Below, piece after piece: positions 34,959 through 44,336 of a stretch of DNA of 64,000 nucleotides. The notes beneath the pieces were generated by a model. It did not search any database. It was not told where the DNA came from and saw only the letters and a list, made by a program, of their open reading frames with translations. Each line of letters starts with the position of its first letter. The stretch's first letter is position 1. Location: assembly GCF_026802175.1 (NCBI RefSeq), contig NZ_CP113797.1, positions 3,883,026 to 3,947,025 of the forward strand. The letters run 5' to 3'. The stretch is from Thermocoleostomius sinensis A174 (GTDB taxonomy: Bacteria > Cyanobacteriota > Cyanobacteriia > Elainellales > Elainellaceae). The translations under genes were made by a program, and so were the position numbers.

Positions 34959-35669
34959 CTACTTAGGCAATGAAGTTTCAAGAATTGATTCTAACCGTCG
35001 TCCATCAAACCCAACGCTAGAGGTTAGCACTGTTCCCCCTGGGCTGACAATGCCGCCAGAAATCAGAATTTTGAAAGCATCTTCGATCGACAACGAGAGA
35101 TTGATTACTTCGCTTTCGGGAATCACCGCATACCAGCCCGTAGTGGGGTTTGGTGTGGTGGGAATAAACACACTCAATAAAGGCACTCCCATTTGAGCTT
35201 GGATGTAAGGGCTGACCGTTCCCGTCACAAAGCCGATCGTCCAGATATTTTTGCGGGGATATTCCACCAACACCACTCGCCGGAACTTGTCACTTGAATC
35301 TCGCAACACGGTTTCAAGCAATTGCTTGAGCGTTTTATACACCGAACCTGCCAGGGGAATGGCTTGTAGAATTTGCTCTCCTACATCCAAAAGCCAGCGC
35401 CCAACAATGTTGCGTGCCATCAGTCCAATTAGCAAGATGCTCAGCAATGGAACCGCAAACCCAATCAACAAGTTGAGCAAATCTCCAACAATAGGTGGAT
35501 GCAGATCATTGAATGGATTGAGTTGTTTAGGAATGCGAGTTAAAAAATTAATTACCCATGTGGCGATCGTAATAGTCAGCCAGATGGTAGTTGCTAGCGG
35601 AATCACTACTAACAACCCTGCAATCAGATCATTTTTGAGATTTTGTTTGAGGCGATGCAGTGCAGACAA
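34959..35669 (-). CDS. DUF502 family membrane protein
   Basis: A 236-residue protein with two N-terminal membrane helices (about 15-40 and 62-85) and a conserved soluble domain. 'GLLVVIPLATTIWLT', 'PLAGSVYKTLKQLLETVL', 'VVLVEYPRKNIWTIGFVTG' and 'FIPTTPNPTTGWYAVIPES' are the family's conserved blocks. Plant homologues (LCV/COV proteins) affect vascular patterning and membrane trafficking; the bacterial role is unknown. The start is probably TTG 35669 with AAGGGAGAAG eight bases before. Confidence 0.88.
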   Translation of the reverse strand: MSALHRLKQNLKNDLIAGLLVVIPLATTIWLTITIATWVINFLTRIPKQLNPFNDLHPPIVGDLLNLLIGFAVPLLSILLIGLMARNIVGRWLLDVGEQILQAIPLAGSVYKTLKQLLETVLRDSSDKFRRVVLVEYPRKNIWTIGFVTGTVSPYIQAQMGVPLLSVFIPTTPNPTTGWYAVIPESEVINLSLSIEDAFKILISGGIVSPGGTVLTSSVGFDGRRLESILETSLPK

Positions 35670-35956
35670 TGGCTTCTCCCTTCATGTTTAATAGTGACCC
35701 GATACCCAATCATCCTGGGGAGGACATCCTCTATGTATATAGTTGTAATTCGTGTTAAGAATTGTTTCAAGTTTTTCAGATAATCTCGCAACTATTTTGT
35801 TCGGCTTTTTAGAGTGTTTGGGGTATGAGAGTGTCTTGCGCCTAGTTGCCTCGATCGTCGCGCTTAGCAGACTAGGGAGGACTAGGACAGCAAATGGGGG
35901 ATAGACCCAATTTGCCTACCCCCCCTATGTAATTGAATGCTGTAATGACTGTATTG

Positions 35957-36274
35957 TTATCCCTGATCCGCATTAGATTCAGGATGCCGGTTGCGGATGC
36001 GTTCTGCCTCGGGGCAGTCATCCGAAACCAGCGGTTCTACATCGCCACGGGGGACAGTTGCTAATCTTTGCATTACAGACCCAATGCTCTCAAGACGAAT
36101 CATTTCTTCCCAAGAACAAATTTCGTCATCTTCCTCGGTCTCGTATCGAACAGTCACCAAATCTCCTTCAATATCAAGGATGCGTGCCCGTTCAATCCAC
36201 CGTTGTTGATCCCGCAAAAAGATCCAAACCTCGCGACCATCACAACAGAGTTGATAGATCTTGCGGTGTAGCAT
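35957..36274 (-). CDS. Conserved cyanobacterial protein (DUF6679-like)
   Basis: 105 residues, soluble and acidic. 'KIYQLCCDGREVWIFLRDQQ' followed by 'RARILDIEGDLVTVRYETEE' and 'DDEICSWEEMIRLESIGSV' is a pattern I know from a small family restricted to cyanobacteria; I believe it is DUF6679, but that label is from memory. The fold resembles a small beta-barrel (KOW/SH3-like) in its alternating hydrophobic strands. Function unknown. The last 35 residues are variable and charged. Confidence 0.8.
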   Translation of the reverse strand: MLHRKIYQLCCDGREVWIFLRDQQRWIERARILDIEGDLVTVRYETEEDDEICSWEEMIRLESIGSVMQRLATVPRGDVEPLVSDDCPEAERIRNRHPESNADQG

Positions 36275-36951
36275 GTATCGCTTCTCCTGAGCAAAACTTC
36301 TGCAAATCCTATGGAAACGTGAACGCTAGCTCAAAGCCCCTCATCTAATAGCCTAATAACAGCTAGTACTAGTAATAGTCTAGGGCTTATTGATCGAGAT
36401 ACCCGACCCCCAAGGCCAGAAAATCTTCCGGAACGAGGTCTAGGCAGAAACCAGCGTTAAAAGCTATGACGTAGTTTACAAAATGCCGTCTGTTCATAGG
36501 CTCAAATCTGTAAAACATATCGGTCTGCACTAACCATCCTGAGACGAACCTGGCGTGTTGCAAGAGAGCCTGAAGCGCCGTTTAAACTGGAAGATAACGC
36601 TCAAATTCATGATGTCAAAGCAAACAAGGTTCTTTTCTAAAAGGCTTTTTGGAAAGAAAACCAACAGGATGTTGCAGACTAAATTAACGCAATTAAAACC
36701 TGAGGTAAACCAGTTTGTGAAGAGGGTTGTCGGTCTAAAAGCTCAATCTTTAAAAAAGAATCAACAGCAGTCCACAATACTATATTCACAATACTCAACA
36801 AAACTCACAACAACGTACGTCAATCTCAAACTGCTACAGTGTCAAGCTGCTACAGTGGTAGAGCTAACCAGGCAGGGGGCTGACGCCAACCTGCATAGAA
36901 CTATTCTTATTCTAACGAGCTTCGGTTGAAATTGGGGATAATATAGTACAA
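36275..36951. other. Gene-poor stretch before the creatininase-family gene
   Basis: About 680 bp. Contains only the doubtful ORF at 36609-36929 and a direct repeat, CTGCTACAGTG at 36831-36841 and 36847-36857 (period 16). No clear promoter or terminator. Confidence 0.5.
36609..36929 (+). CDS. Doubtful basic small protein
   Basis: An ATG-initiated frame of 106 codons. The product starts 'MMSKQTRFFSKRLFGKKTNR' and is strongly basic, with many Lys, Gln and Thr. It has no recognisable motif, no membrane segment and no good ribosome binding site, and its 3' half contains a nucleotide direct repeat. It fills an otherwise empty gap, so it is recorded, but it may be chance. Confidence 0.2.
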   Translation: MMSKQTRFFSKRLFGKKTNRMLQTKLTQLKPEVNQFVKRVVGLKAQSLKKNQQQSTILYSQYSTKLTTTYVNLKLLQCQAATVVELTRQGADANLHRTILILTSFG

Positions 36952-37701
36952 ATGTTGTTGCATCTGTGTACGTGGCTAGAAGTTGAAACATATTTGACCC
37001 AGTCTCAGGGCATTATTTTGCCGATCGGTTCGACCGAACAACACGGGCCAACGGGCTTAATTGGGACAGATGCCATTTGTGCAGAGGTGATCGCTAAAGG
37101 AGTTGGCGAAACTACTCGTGCGCTGGTGGCTCCCACCATCAATGTTGGCATGGCACTGCATCACACGGCATTTCCGGGTAGTATGAGTTTACGCCCCAGT
37201 ACTTTGATTCTGCTGATTCAAGATTACGTCACCTATCTAGCCCAAGCGGGCTTCACTAAATTCTTTTTCATCAATGGCCACGGCGGCAATATGGCCACCC
37301 TGAAAGCAGCGTTTGTCGAAACCTATGCCGCTTTGGCGCATCTGAATGTGCCGAATGCCGATCGGATTCAGTGTAAGCTGGCGAATTGGTTCATGTGCGG
37401 ATCAGTATATCAGTTAGCCAAAGATCTGTATGGCAACCAAGAGGGGTCGCACGCCACTCCCAGCGAAGTGGCTTTGACGCAATATGTTTATCCTGAATTC
37501 ATCAAGCACGTTCCCCTTGAGCCGCCCGTAGCCCCAGCAGGGCGACCAATTTATGGGGCGATCGACTTTCGACGAGCTTACCCCGATGGACGGATGGGGT
37601 CGAATCCAGCGTTGGCAACGCCAGAGCACGGCAAACAGTTGTATGAAGCAGCAGTAAAGGAACTGAGTACAGCCTATTTAGAGTTTTTAAATAAAGATTA
37701 G
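36952..37701 (+). CDS. Creatininase family amidohydrolase
   Basis: A 249-residue zinc- or manganese-dependent amidohydrolase. The metal site is seen in 'LPIGSTEQHGPTGLIGTDAI' (E29, H31, D40), 'FFFINGHGGNMATLKAAF' and 'EGSHATPSEVALT'. Creatininase-family members act on creatinine, formamide intermediates of riboflavin/F420 synthesis (FAPy hydrolases) or mycofactocin. No pathway genes adjoin it, so the substrate cannot be assigned. The ATG at 36952 has no strong Shine-Dalgarno sequence, but the product starts at the expected family position. Confidence 0.88.
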   Translation: MLLHLCTWLEVETYLTQSQGIILPIGSTEQHGPTGLIGTDAICAEVIAKGVGETTRALVAPTINVGMALHHTAFPGSMSLRPSTLILLIQDYVTYLAQAGFTKFFFINGHGGNMATLKAAFVETYAALAHLNVPNADRIQCKLANWFMCGSVYQLAKDLYGNQEGSHATPSEVALTQYVYPEFIKHVPLEPPVAPAGRPIYGAIDFRRAYPDGRMGSNPALATPEHGKQLYEAAVKELSTAYLEFLNKD

Positions 37702-37933
37702 GTTCACAGTTAAAACTTGCCTGAGCTATTTTCACACACCCGGAAAGGCTGGGTAACTTCCTAGCCTCATCCATGTTTGAACTGAAACTATCTAGCGAGT
37801 TACGCGATAGCGAGTGTTAATACTCATGAAAATCCCTGGTTTCGGCGACAGCAGCAGGGGACTCTAAGTCGTTGCTTCTCTGTGGCTATGCGCAATTGAT
37901 GAATCGCTTCTCGATAGAGGTGAGAATAATCCA

Positions 37934-40297
37934 TTAGCTGAGGGCTTTGATGTAGGCATGATGCAGCCGGTTCGTGTAATTTTGCAGACTGAAGGTTTCC
38001 GCCCGTTGTTGACCCGCGACAATTAAGCGCTCGCGCAAGGGTCGATCGCTCAACAGGAGTTCGAGCTTCTGTTTAATATCTTTCACGTCGTAGGGATCGA
38101 CATAGAGGGCAGCATCGCCACAAATTTCAGGTAAGCAGGAAACGTTGGAGGTAATCACCGGACAGCCAAAGTTCATCGCTTCGACAGGTGGCAAGCCGAA
38201 TCCTTCATACAGCGACGGAAACACCAGGCTATAGGCCCCCCGATACAAATAGCGCAGTCCTTCAGTGCTGATGTATTCCAGCAGTTTGACTTTCTTGACT
38301 GAAGTTTTACTGTCAAACAGATATGCTAATTTGCCCAGTTCTTCTTCCCACAGCCAGCCTTTCTTGCCGACAATCACCAGTTGCAAATCGGTATCCAAAG
38401 TAGCATAGGCATCTAACAAACGCCCTACATTTTTCTTTGGTTCGATTGCCCCCACAAACAGTAAATACTGCTGTGGCTTTAATCCAAACCGCTGCAAACC
38501 ATCAGCCAAGTCTTCCTCAGAAATTCCATCTAGTGGACTGAGGGCGATCGGTTGATAGGTAACAATAATACGATTAGGGTCAGTATCAAAATACTTCAGT
38601 AGATCTTGCTTAGAGTTTTCTGAAACCGTAATAATTACCTGCGAGTCCTTCAGGGCATCGCGAATCTTGAAGTAGAACACTTCTTTGTCATCCAGCGTGG
38701 CATAGGGCAATCTCAAGGGAATCAGATCGTGAACGGTGGTGATTTTGGCGGCTCCGCGTACCCGTATTGGTAGAGGATAGGTGGCGTGCCAGACATCAAT
38801 CTTTTCGGGAATAGTGATGTTTGTCGTCAAGCGAAATTTCTTATAGAGACCGTTGGCCAAGTCATAGCACTGGGGCAGGCTGAAAGACGTGGCATAGCGC
38901 AAAAAGTCTTCGCTGTACTGTCCCCGTTTCACGACAAAGCCAGTAAAGGGTTTGCGACGTTTGGCGCGATAAAAAGGTGAGATGGATTTAATCAGCCACT
39001 TCGATAAATTAATCCAGTTTTGTTGACTAGATTGATTGTCAAAGAAAATTACTTCATCGAGGATTGCGTTTTTCTTGGAACCTCCTCGACTCAGCAACAC
39101 ATCCACATTAGCTCCTAACCTATCCAAAGCCTGCATCAAACTCAATCCATAGGTTTTGATGCCCGTACCTTTAGTTAGTTGCAGGTTGTAGCCGTCTACT
39201 AGCACGTTGACGCCTTTGAGGCTGCGATCGGGTTCTACCTCCACACTAATGCCACTTTGATTCCCCCAGGTTGATCCCTGCGCTTGGGGGCGAAAGGTGG
39301 TGACAAGTCCCGGTATACAAACTACATACCCGCCCTGCTTGACGATCGAATTGGGCGACCAAGCGGTAATCCACCAATCTTCGTCGGCTCCTTGACCAGG
39401 TTTGCCTTTGTCGGCTTTGGGGGCACCGAGGTAAGGGGTGGGAATTGGCAATACGGCTCGCCAGTAATCGCGATGGGCGTGTAGGTGCTGACCGGGCATC
39501 GATCGCTTCAGCAGCACAGTGTAGCCTGCTATCTCGGTGGTGTTAACGATCGGGTGTTCTGGTCCTTCTTGACCAGCCAGCAAAGGACGATCGATCGGGT
39601 GTTGCAGTTTGGCCAATACATCAAGAATATCGGGGCGAATGTCTACGTCGTCCTGAAAGTAGGAGATCCAGGTAATGGCCGAATCGGCCAACCAATATTC
39701 CACCCCCACGTTGATCGCATTAGGCAAGCCTCGATTTTCGGGAATGCGAATCAGTGTGGCGCTGTAGAGGTTGGCAAGTTGCTGATTTTGGCTGGCGTTG
39801 GTAGCCGTGGAACCATCATCCACCACCACGATCGGGACATTGAGTTTATAGAACTGGGGCAGCGATCGCTTTAAGCAATCTGGGCGATTGTGGGTTGTGA
39901 CGACGATCGCATAATTGCGCCGTGTGAGATGGTGTGGCAAGGCTGGGCGATTTTTTAGAGCTTGAAGTAGCGACTCTACATGAACAGCCGGGGGGGAAGA
40001 AATCTCTGGAATGGCGGTTTTAGCGTAGACAACAAACACAGGATTCGCCAACACGGGCTGAAACTCCGCCACCACTTGATGAGCCAACTGTGCGTCAACC
40101 TCTGCCACCATGCCCTTATGAAACACCACAAACTCGAAGTGATTGGCCGGAAATAAATAGGACACGTTGTAGTGATAGGTTCCGGGGAAAAACTCAAGAA
40201 AATCGTTGGGCGCGAGGATGGCTGCTTGGGGCTGGGCATGTTGCGCCAGAAACGACTGAACCTCTGTCCAATAAGAGTCTTCGCGAGGAAATGGCAT
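37934..40297 (-). CDS. Two-domain glycosyltransferase (GT2 + GT4 fusion)
   Basis: 787 residues. Residues 1-120 form an N-terminal region of unknown type. Residues about 125-350 are a family 2 glycosyltransferase ('[19 protein letters not shown]', '[10 protein letters not shown]', 'YFQDDVDI' as the D-x-D-like site). Residues about 365-787 are a family 4 (GT-B) transferase, with '[19 protein letters not shown]', '[20 protein letters not shown]' and '[20 protein letters not shown]' carrying the E-x7-E donor site. It should add two different sugars, probably to a surface polysaccharide or glycan. The next gene upstream on the strand is another glycosyltransferase, 76 bp away, so the two probably work together. 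Confidence 0.88.
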   Translation of the reverse strand: MPFPREDSYWTEVQSFLAQHAQPQAAILAPNDFLEFFPGTYHYNVSYLFPANHFEFVVFHKGMVAEVDAQLAHQVVAEFQPVLANPVFVVYAKTAIPEISSPPAVHVESLLQALKNRPALPHHLTRRNYAIVVTTHNRPDCLKRSLPQFYKLNVPIVVVDDGSTATNASQNQQLANLYSATLIRIPENRGLPNAINVGVEYWLADSAITWISYFQDDVDIRPDILDVLAKLQHPIDRPLLAGQEGPEHPIVNTTEIAGYTVLLKRSMPGQHLHAHRDYWRAVLPIPTPYLGAPKADKGKPGQGADEDWWITAWSPNSIVKQGGYVVCIPGLVTTFRPQAQGSTWGNQSGISVEVEPDRSLKGVNVLVDGYNLQLTKGTGIKTYGLSLMQALDRLGANVDVLLSRGGSKKNAILDEVIFFDNQSSQQNWINLSKWLIKSISPFYRAKRRKPFTGFVVKRGQYSEDFLRYATSFSLPQCYDLANGLYKKFRLTTNITIPEKIDVWHATYPLPIRVRGAAKITTVHDLIPLRLPYATLDDKEVFYFKIRDALKDSQVIITVSENSKQDLLKYFDTDPNRIIVTYQPIALSPLDGISEEDLADGLQRFGLKPQQYLLFVGAIEPKKNVGRLLDAYATLDTDLQLVIVGKKGWLWEEELGKLAYLFDSKTSVKKVKLLEYISTEGLRYLYRGAYSLVFPSLYEGFGLPPVEAMNFGCPVITSNVSCLPEICGDAALYVDPYDVKDIKQKLELLLSDRPLRERLIVAGQQRAETFSLQNYTNRLHHAYIKALS

Positions 40298-40373
40298 GGG
40301 AGATTAACATGGAAGATCAATAAATGTCAGAACTTGACCCTAACGTTGTATCACGGATTGTGCCAATCGCCGC

Positions 40374-42314
40374 TTATTCCTCATCGGTTGGTAAGCCGAT
40401 CGCCCGCTTCACGCGAAACCACGCCGATCGCAGTTGCCAAAATTTACTGGTTTGCATTGCTTCAATTTTGGACTGAGCCGTTTGCAGTCGATCGCGAGTG
40501 TATTGCAATTCCGCCTGATTCGTCTGATGCGCTTGACGCAAGCGCTTTAGCTCTTTCTGCTGCTTTTCTAATTTCGATTTCAGGGCTTCATAATGAGGAG
40601 ATTGGGGGGAAGCTCCCTCATGAATGCTTTGTAAGCTCTTGCCCGGCGCAAATTCTTGATACCAAAAAATGAACTTGAAGCGTGACAGTTCGCTTGACCA
40701 ATCATGGAATTGTTGAATCAAAATCTCGGATGCGATCGGAGTGATAGAACTTTCGCAGGTCAGTTCGTAGCTAAACAAAAACGGCGTTCGCTGTGCCAGG
40801 TGAAATAGTAAACACAGAGTTGCATATTCCTGTAATTCCGGGTCTTGCAGCAACGTTTTATCCAACACCGATCGCCGCGCCACAAAACTGTGGGGCAGGA
40901 TTGTCTGCTGAAATTGCAACCATCGATCGAGGTGAAACGGTTGAAATAGAACGATTGGGTTAGCATTGACATCTGCTGGTGATGCATGCAAGATACTACC
41001 ACTATAGGCTACGCCTGCTACTGGATGCTGCTCTAGCAAAGCAACCAACGTTTGCACATGGTTCGGATAAATCACGCTAGATTCATCTAGTAAAGCGAAG
41101 TACTCTGCTTCGATCGCGTTCAAGCCTTGCCATAAAACCGTACTAGAAAGTGCATCCGGCGGCACATCCAGGACTTTTAGCGGCAAAGAATTCTCAGTAA
41201 GTAACGGCTTGCTAAGCTCAAGCGTGTTCGGTTTAACGATTGTGACCGACAGATTCGGATAAGTTTGTTGGCTCAGGTGTGCCAGCATTGGAGGGAGGGC
41301 CTCTGGTCGGTTCACTGGCAGAATCACTTCAACGGCTGGCGGTGTAGTGAAGGAGATTCGCTCGATCGCGCCATGCTTAAACCCTTTGTCCACCACAAGC
41401 GATTGATGATGCGGCAAAATTCCTTGCAGCAAGATTTCTAATGTGTAATGCGTTGCAAAAACCTCATGGGCGGCGGCAGCCATCTCGATTGCTGTTTGCG
41501 GATGAGCCTGAATCCACTGCATGTGTGCTGTAATCTGTTGCAATTGTGCTGGGATTGGCAGATCTGGATTGATATACAACACTGTGTCGCCAAAGGCCGA
41601 TCGAATGAAGCAATGATCGCTACAGATAGCCACGGCTCCTGCTGCCACAATTTCAAAAATCCGCATCGACGGTAAAGCCGCATCCCGATGTTCCGATCGA
41701 TGTAAACACAATCCCACCCCCGCTTGATTCAACGTTTTCAGCACACTCGCGCCATCAAACGGCAGCGGTCCTTTGTAAGTCGATTGCAGATGCGTCCAAC
41801 CGTCTGGATTGCCGTACACCTCCATAAAGTCCTGGCGATCGAGTCCTGCAAACAGTTCTTGAAATCGCGTTCCGTCCCAATTTGACCCCAGATACATCAA
41901 CCGAGGTTGTTCGAGCTTGGGTGGTTGAAACGGCGTGTGCGGGCAACTGGTGTAGAAGGGAGCCGTGAAATAACGCTTGGGGGTGGTGTAAAGCAGTTGA
42001 TGCAGCCATCGTTCCAGCACCGATGAAGACGTAAGATAGCTGTCATAGGTCAACACATGCTGCACAAACGGTTCTGTGCCTTCAAAAAACGACGGTGGAT
42101 TCCACATACAGCCATAGGTGGGGTGCTCGGTGAGCTTGGGGCTATTATTGTGCAACGCGATCACAAAATCGGGATGAAACGATCGAATGTCACTGGCAGT
42201 ATGCACTTCTGCTGCTTGCCAGCCGATGTGACTGGCTGCCAAAGCGATGCGACGCGAGAGTTCAGTTTCGGCAACAAACTGCCCTGCAAACGGGTTTTGA
42301 ATAGCAACCTTCAT
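40374..42314 (-). CDS. Two-part glycosyltransferase with C-terminal coiled coil
   Basis: 646 residues. The N-terminal 310 residues resemble a CgeB/GT-B-like glycosyltransferase, with 'RLMYLGSNWDGTRFQELF', 'GVGLCLHRSEHRDAALPSMR' and 'IFEIVAAGAVAICSD'. Residues about 330-540 look like a GT2 domain ('VEVILPVNRPEALPPMLAHL', 'YFALLDESSVIYPNHV'), with a weak D-x-D ('LLDESS'). Residues about 570-630 are a coiled coil ('SKLEKQQKELKRLRQAHQTN') ending 'FWQLRSAWFRVKRAIGL', a tail common in cyanobacterial sugar transferases. Together with the downstream 787-residue enzyme this makes a two-gene glycan cluster. No flippase or polymerase gene is nearby. Confidence 0.8.
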   Translation of the reverse strand: MKVAIQNPFAGQFVAETELSRRIALAASHIGWQAAEVHTASDIRSFHPDFVIALHNNSPKLTEHPTYGCMWNPPSFFEGTEPFVQHVLTYDSYLTSSSVLERWLHQLLYTTPKRYFTAPFYTSCPHTPFQPPKLEQPRLMYLGSNWDGTRFQELFAGLDRQDFMEVYGNPDGWTHLQSTYKGPLPFDGASVLKTLNQAGVGLCLHRSEHRDAALPSMRIFEIVAAGAVAICSDHCFIRSAFGDTVLYINPDLPIPAQLQQITAHMQWIQAHPQTAIEMAAAAHEVFATHYTLEILLQGILPHHQSLVVDKGFKHGAIERISFTTPPAVEVILPVNRPEALPPMLAHLSQQTYPNLSVTIVKPNTLELSKPLLTENSLPLKVLDVPPDALSSTVLWQGLNAIEAEYFALLDESSVIYPNHVQTLVALLEQHPVAGVAYSGSILHASPADVNANPIVLFQPFHLDRWLQFQQTILPHSFVARRSVLDKTLLQDPELQEYATLCLLFHLAQRTPFLFSYELTCESSITPIASEILIQQFHDWSSELSRFKFIFWYQEFAPGKSLQSIHEGASPQSPHYEALKSKLEKQQKELKRLRQAHQTNQAELQYTRDRLQTAQSKIEAMQTSKFWQLRSAWFRVKRAIGLPTDEE

Positions 42315-42469
42315 GCAACTGATAAAAACGCACCAAGTGATAACAGGTTTAATTTATCCTTTATTAGTTCGATTGTTAGTTCGATGTTGAACTCAATTCA
42401 TCCAATCTGCTGAGGCTACAGCCAAGCTTTTAGTCTGGATTGCTCATTCTTGATTCTTTCCCTATCTCT

Positions 42470-42802
42470 ATGCCAACTTACTCTGTGCGCCTGCTCAATC
42501 CCAATCTCAACCTCGATCGCACGATCGCCGTTCCTGATGATCAATACATTCTGGATATAGCTGAAGATGAAGGTATTCGCCTACCGTCGGGCTGCAAGTT
42601 GGGCGAATGTTCGGCTTGTATTGCTAAATTGCTGGACGGTGAAATCGATCAAAGTGAACAGAACTTTCTTGGCGCTGAAGAAATAGCCCAAGGCTACACG
42701 GTCACGTGCGTGGCCTATGCTCGATCGAACTGCACGCTGTTGACGCATCAAGAACAAGTGCTGTATCGATCGTCGTTGTATTACACACCGAAGGATAGCT
42801 GA
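42470..42802 (+). CDS. Plant-type [2Fe-2S] ferredoxin
   Basis: A 110-residue electron carrier. The cluster ligands are C42, C47 and C50 in 'GCKLGECSACIAKL' and C80 in 'YTVTCVAYARSNC'. The spacing C-x4-C-x2-C is the plant-type pattern. The N-terminus 'MPTYSVRLLNPNLNLDRTIA' and a C-terminal extension distinguish it from the major photosynthetic PetF (97 aa); it resembles the minor ferredoxins such as Synechocystis Slr0148. The frame is open back to 42440, but ATG 42470 gives the family N-terminus. Convergent with the Cys-rich membrane protein gene. Confidence 0.92.
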   Translation: MPTYSVRLLNPNLNLDRTIAVPDDQYILDIAEDEGIRLPSGCKLGECSACIAKLLDGEIDQSEQNFLGAEEIAQGYTVTCVAYARSNCTLLTHQEQVLYRSSLYYTPKDS

Positions 42803-42826
42803 GAACCGATCGTTCCTACAACCATT

Positions 42827-43417
42827 TCATCGATCCTCAAAATAACAAACAGGTTGGTTTCCACCTGGGCGGGAATAAGCCGATCGACCGCCACAGCGCC
42901 GCCCTGCTCTGTCTGTATCATAGGGACAATCACAACTGCCACTAACGGCTTCACGGATTGGACCAGTTGACACCGGGGTTGAAGAAGGAGACGGAATGAC
43001 AACTGGTGCGGGCGCAGGAGCGGGGATTGGAGAAGGACTCGGTTCGGCAGAAGGGGTAGGTGAGGGAGAGACGATTGGGGAAGGACTCGGTTCGGCAGAA
43101 GGACGATTGGGGGGGGGTGACTCGGATGCAACTGGGGAGGAGATAACTGGCGGTGGCACAATCGCAGCAGGCGGTGCTTCTGGTTCGGTCGTACTGCCGA
43201 TTAGAAAGAAGCCAATCGCAAAAATGCCAACCTTCCACCATATCCAGTGCCGAAGCCCTTGACTCTGAACAAAGCGATTGATGGGCGGAAGGCAAATCAG
43301 TAACCAGAGGAGCAGAACGAGTGTCCCTACTGGAGAATCAGACAGCAGAGAACCAAGGAACGCCATCCCAAAAAAGGTGGCAAAGCTCCATCCCAAAAAT
43401 GATTTTATTCGTTGCAT
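42827..43417 (-). CDS. Membrane protein with Pro-rich linker and C-terminal Cys-rich domain
   Basis: 196 residues from ATG 43417. Two or three hydrophobic segments (about 5-75) are followed by a roughly 70-residue linker of Pro, Ser, Glu and Ala with internal repeats ('SAEPSPSPI' occurs twice). The last 40 residues form a compact domain, 'SGSCDCPYDTDRAGRRCGGR' followed by 'SAYSRPGGNQPVC', with four cysteines. This Cys domain recurs in other cyanobacterial proteins, sometimes attached to nucleases, as far as I recall. The neighbouring gene on the same strand encodes another anchored protein with a Cys-containing calcium-binding domain, so the two may act together in the periplasm. Confidence 0.72.
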   Translation of the reverse strand: MQRIKSFLGWSFATFFGMAFLGSLLSDSPVGTLVLLLWLLICLPPINRFVQSQGLRHWIWWKVGIFAIGFFLIGSTTEPEAPPAAIVPPPVISSPVASESPPPNRPSAEPSPSPIVSPSPTPSAEPSPSPIPAPAPAPVVIPSPSSTPVSTGPIREAVSGSCDCPYDTDRAGRRCGGRSAYSRPGGNQPVCYFEDR

Positions 43418-43564
43418 TGCATACCTGTTGGATTCAAAGTTACATACCAATTTGAATAGCTTGCCTGAGACGAGCTACATAAGAAGGGTGATAGGTTGAG
43501 AAAACAGATGGAACTCAAGAAGCGATTGAGTAATGAACGGAACTCATTAACTTATTCGTTCGGC

Positions 43565-43942
43565 TTACTTAAGGGATTCGCAGGCTATGCCATCCTCATC
43601 CTTGTCAAGATAGGTATGCCCTTCTGCGAAAAGCCGTTGTGCTGTTTCGCGATCGCCAATCTCACTACAGGTGTAGCGCTGGGCAGTTAAATCAGAGGGA
43701 AGGCGATCGGATGCAGGTTGCTCAATTTCAGGTTCATTCAAGATGGAGGGCGACTTGTCCTGTAGGAAAGTTCCTATCCCCACAGAACCTCCACCCAAAA
43801 CCAGAGCAAAAAAGATTGGAGCGAGCCTGCTTAGGCTAATACCGTTTAGCGACCACTGAAATTGTCCGTTTAGGTCAAGACGAGGATCATTCTGAGGATC
43901 TGCTTGATTTGATCCATTTGGAGAGTCTTTATTAGCAGCCAT
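43565..43942 (-). CDS. Membrane-anchored excalibur-domain protein
   Basis: 125 residues with one membrane helix (about 38-60) and a short linker. The C-terminal excalibur domain is 'CSEIGDRETAQRLFAEG', then 'HTYLDKDEDGIACESL', with the D-x-D-x-D-G-x-x-C-E calcium-binding motif and two cysteines. Excalibur domains occur in extracellular nucleases and surface proteins, and are extracytoplasmic. It lies 148 bp upstream of the Cys-rich anchored protein gene on the same strand. Confidence 0.85.
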   Translation of the reverse strand: MAANKDSPNGSNQADPQNDPRLDLNGQFQWSLNGISLSRLAPIFFALVLGGGSVGIGTFLQDKSPSILNEPEIEQPASDRLPSDLTAQRYTCSEIGDRETAQRLFAEGHTYLDKDEDGIACESLK

Positions 43943-44336
43943 TGGTCATATCAGGGAATTTACGGAGATAACTACCCATAAGCCTGAGTACATTTCGCAA
44001 ACTCATGTTGGATTTACTTGACTGACAAATTACGGAAAAGCAACGATGAACTCTGCAACTATTTCAATCATTTTGCGTCACTTCAGTTGCACAACGCACA
44101 AGAAGTTGCCAAAACTGATGCGGATTTTTGATGTTATTAAGTCTGGCTCTCTTCTCCCTATTGAGAGGGGTTGGGGATGCGGACAATTCATATCTGAGTT
44201 CAGCAACGCCCTACCCCGTTGTAGGGCATAAACGTGGTTATCTATAAAGATTTGGGAAAACTAGGGCTATCCTGATGGGGTTTTGTCTGAGCTTTCATTA
44301 GGAGCTAGTCCTCAAGGGAACAACGTTTTGCTCACT
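43943..44336. other. Gene-free stretch between divergent excalibur and histidine kinase genes
   Basis: About 390 bp, the promoter region for both. It carries dispersed-repeat sequence ('GAGAGGGGTTGGGGATGCGG' near 44163) and a perfect hairpin GCCCTAC (44208-44214) / GTAGGGC (44221-44227). A short ORF at 44046-44231 covers the repeat and is not credible. Confidence 0.5.
44208..44227. repeat. Perfect hairpin GCCCTAC...GTAGGGC
   Basis: Seven perfect pairs with a six-base loop (CCCGTT) in the leader of the histidine kinase gene, 110 bp before the preferred ATG. It belongs to dispersed-repeat sequence, so a regulatory function is uncertain. Confidence 0.5.

Noticed and set aside
34813-35196. Plus-strand frame of 127 codons
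   Set aside because: Most of it is antisense to the DUF502 gene, whose protein family is clear. The remaining 5' part has no recognisable features.
44046-44231. Plus-strand 61-codon frame before the histidine kinase
   Set aside because: It covers dispersed-repeat and hairpin sequence and shows no protein pattern.
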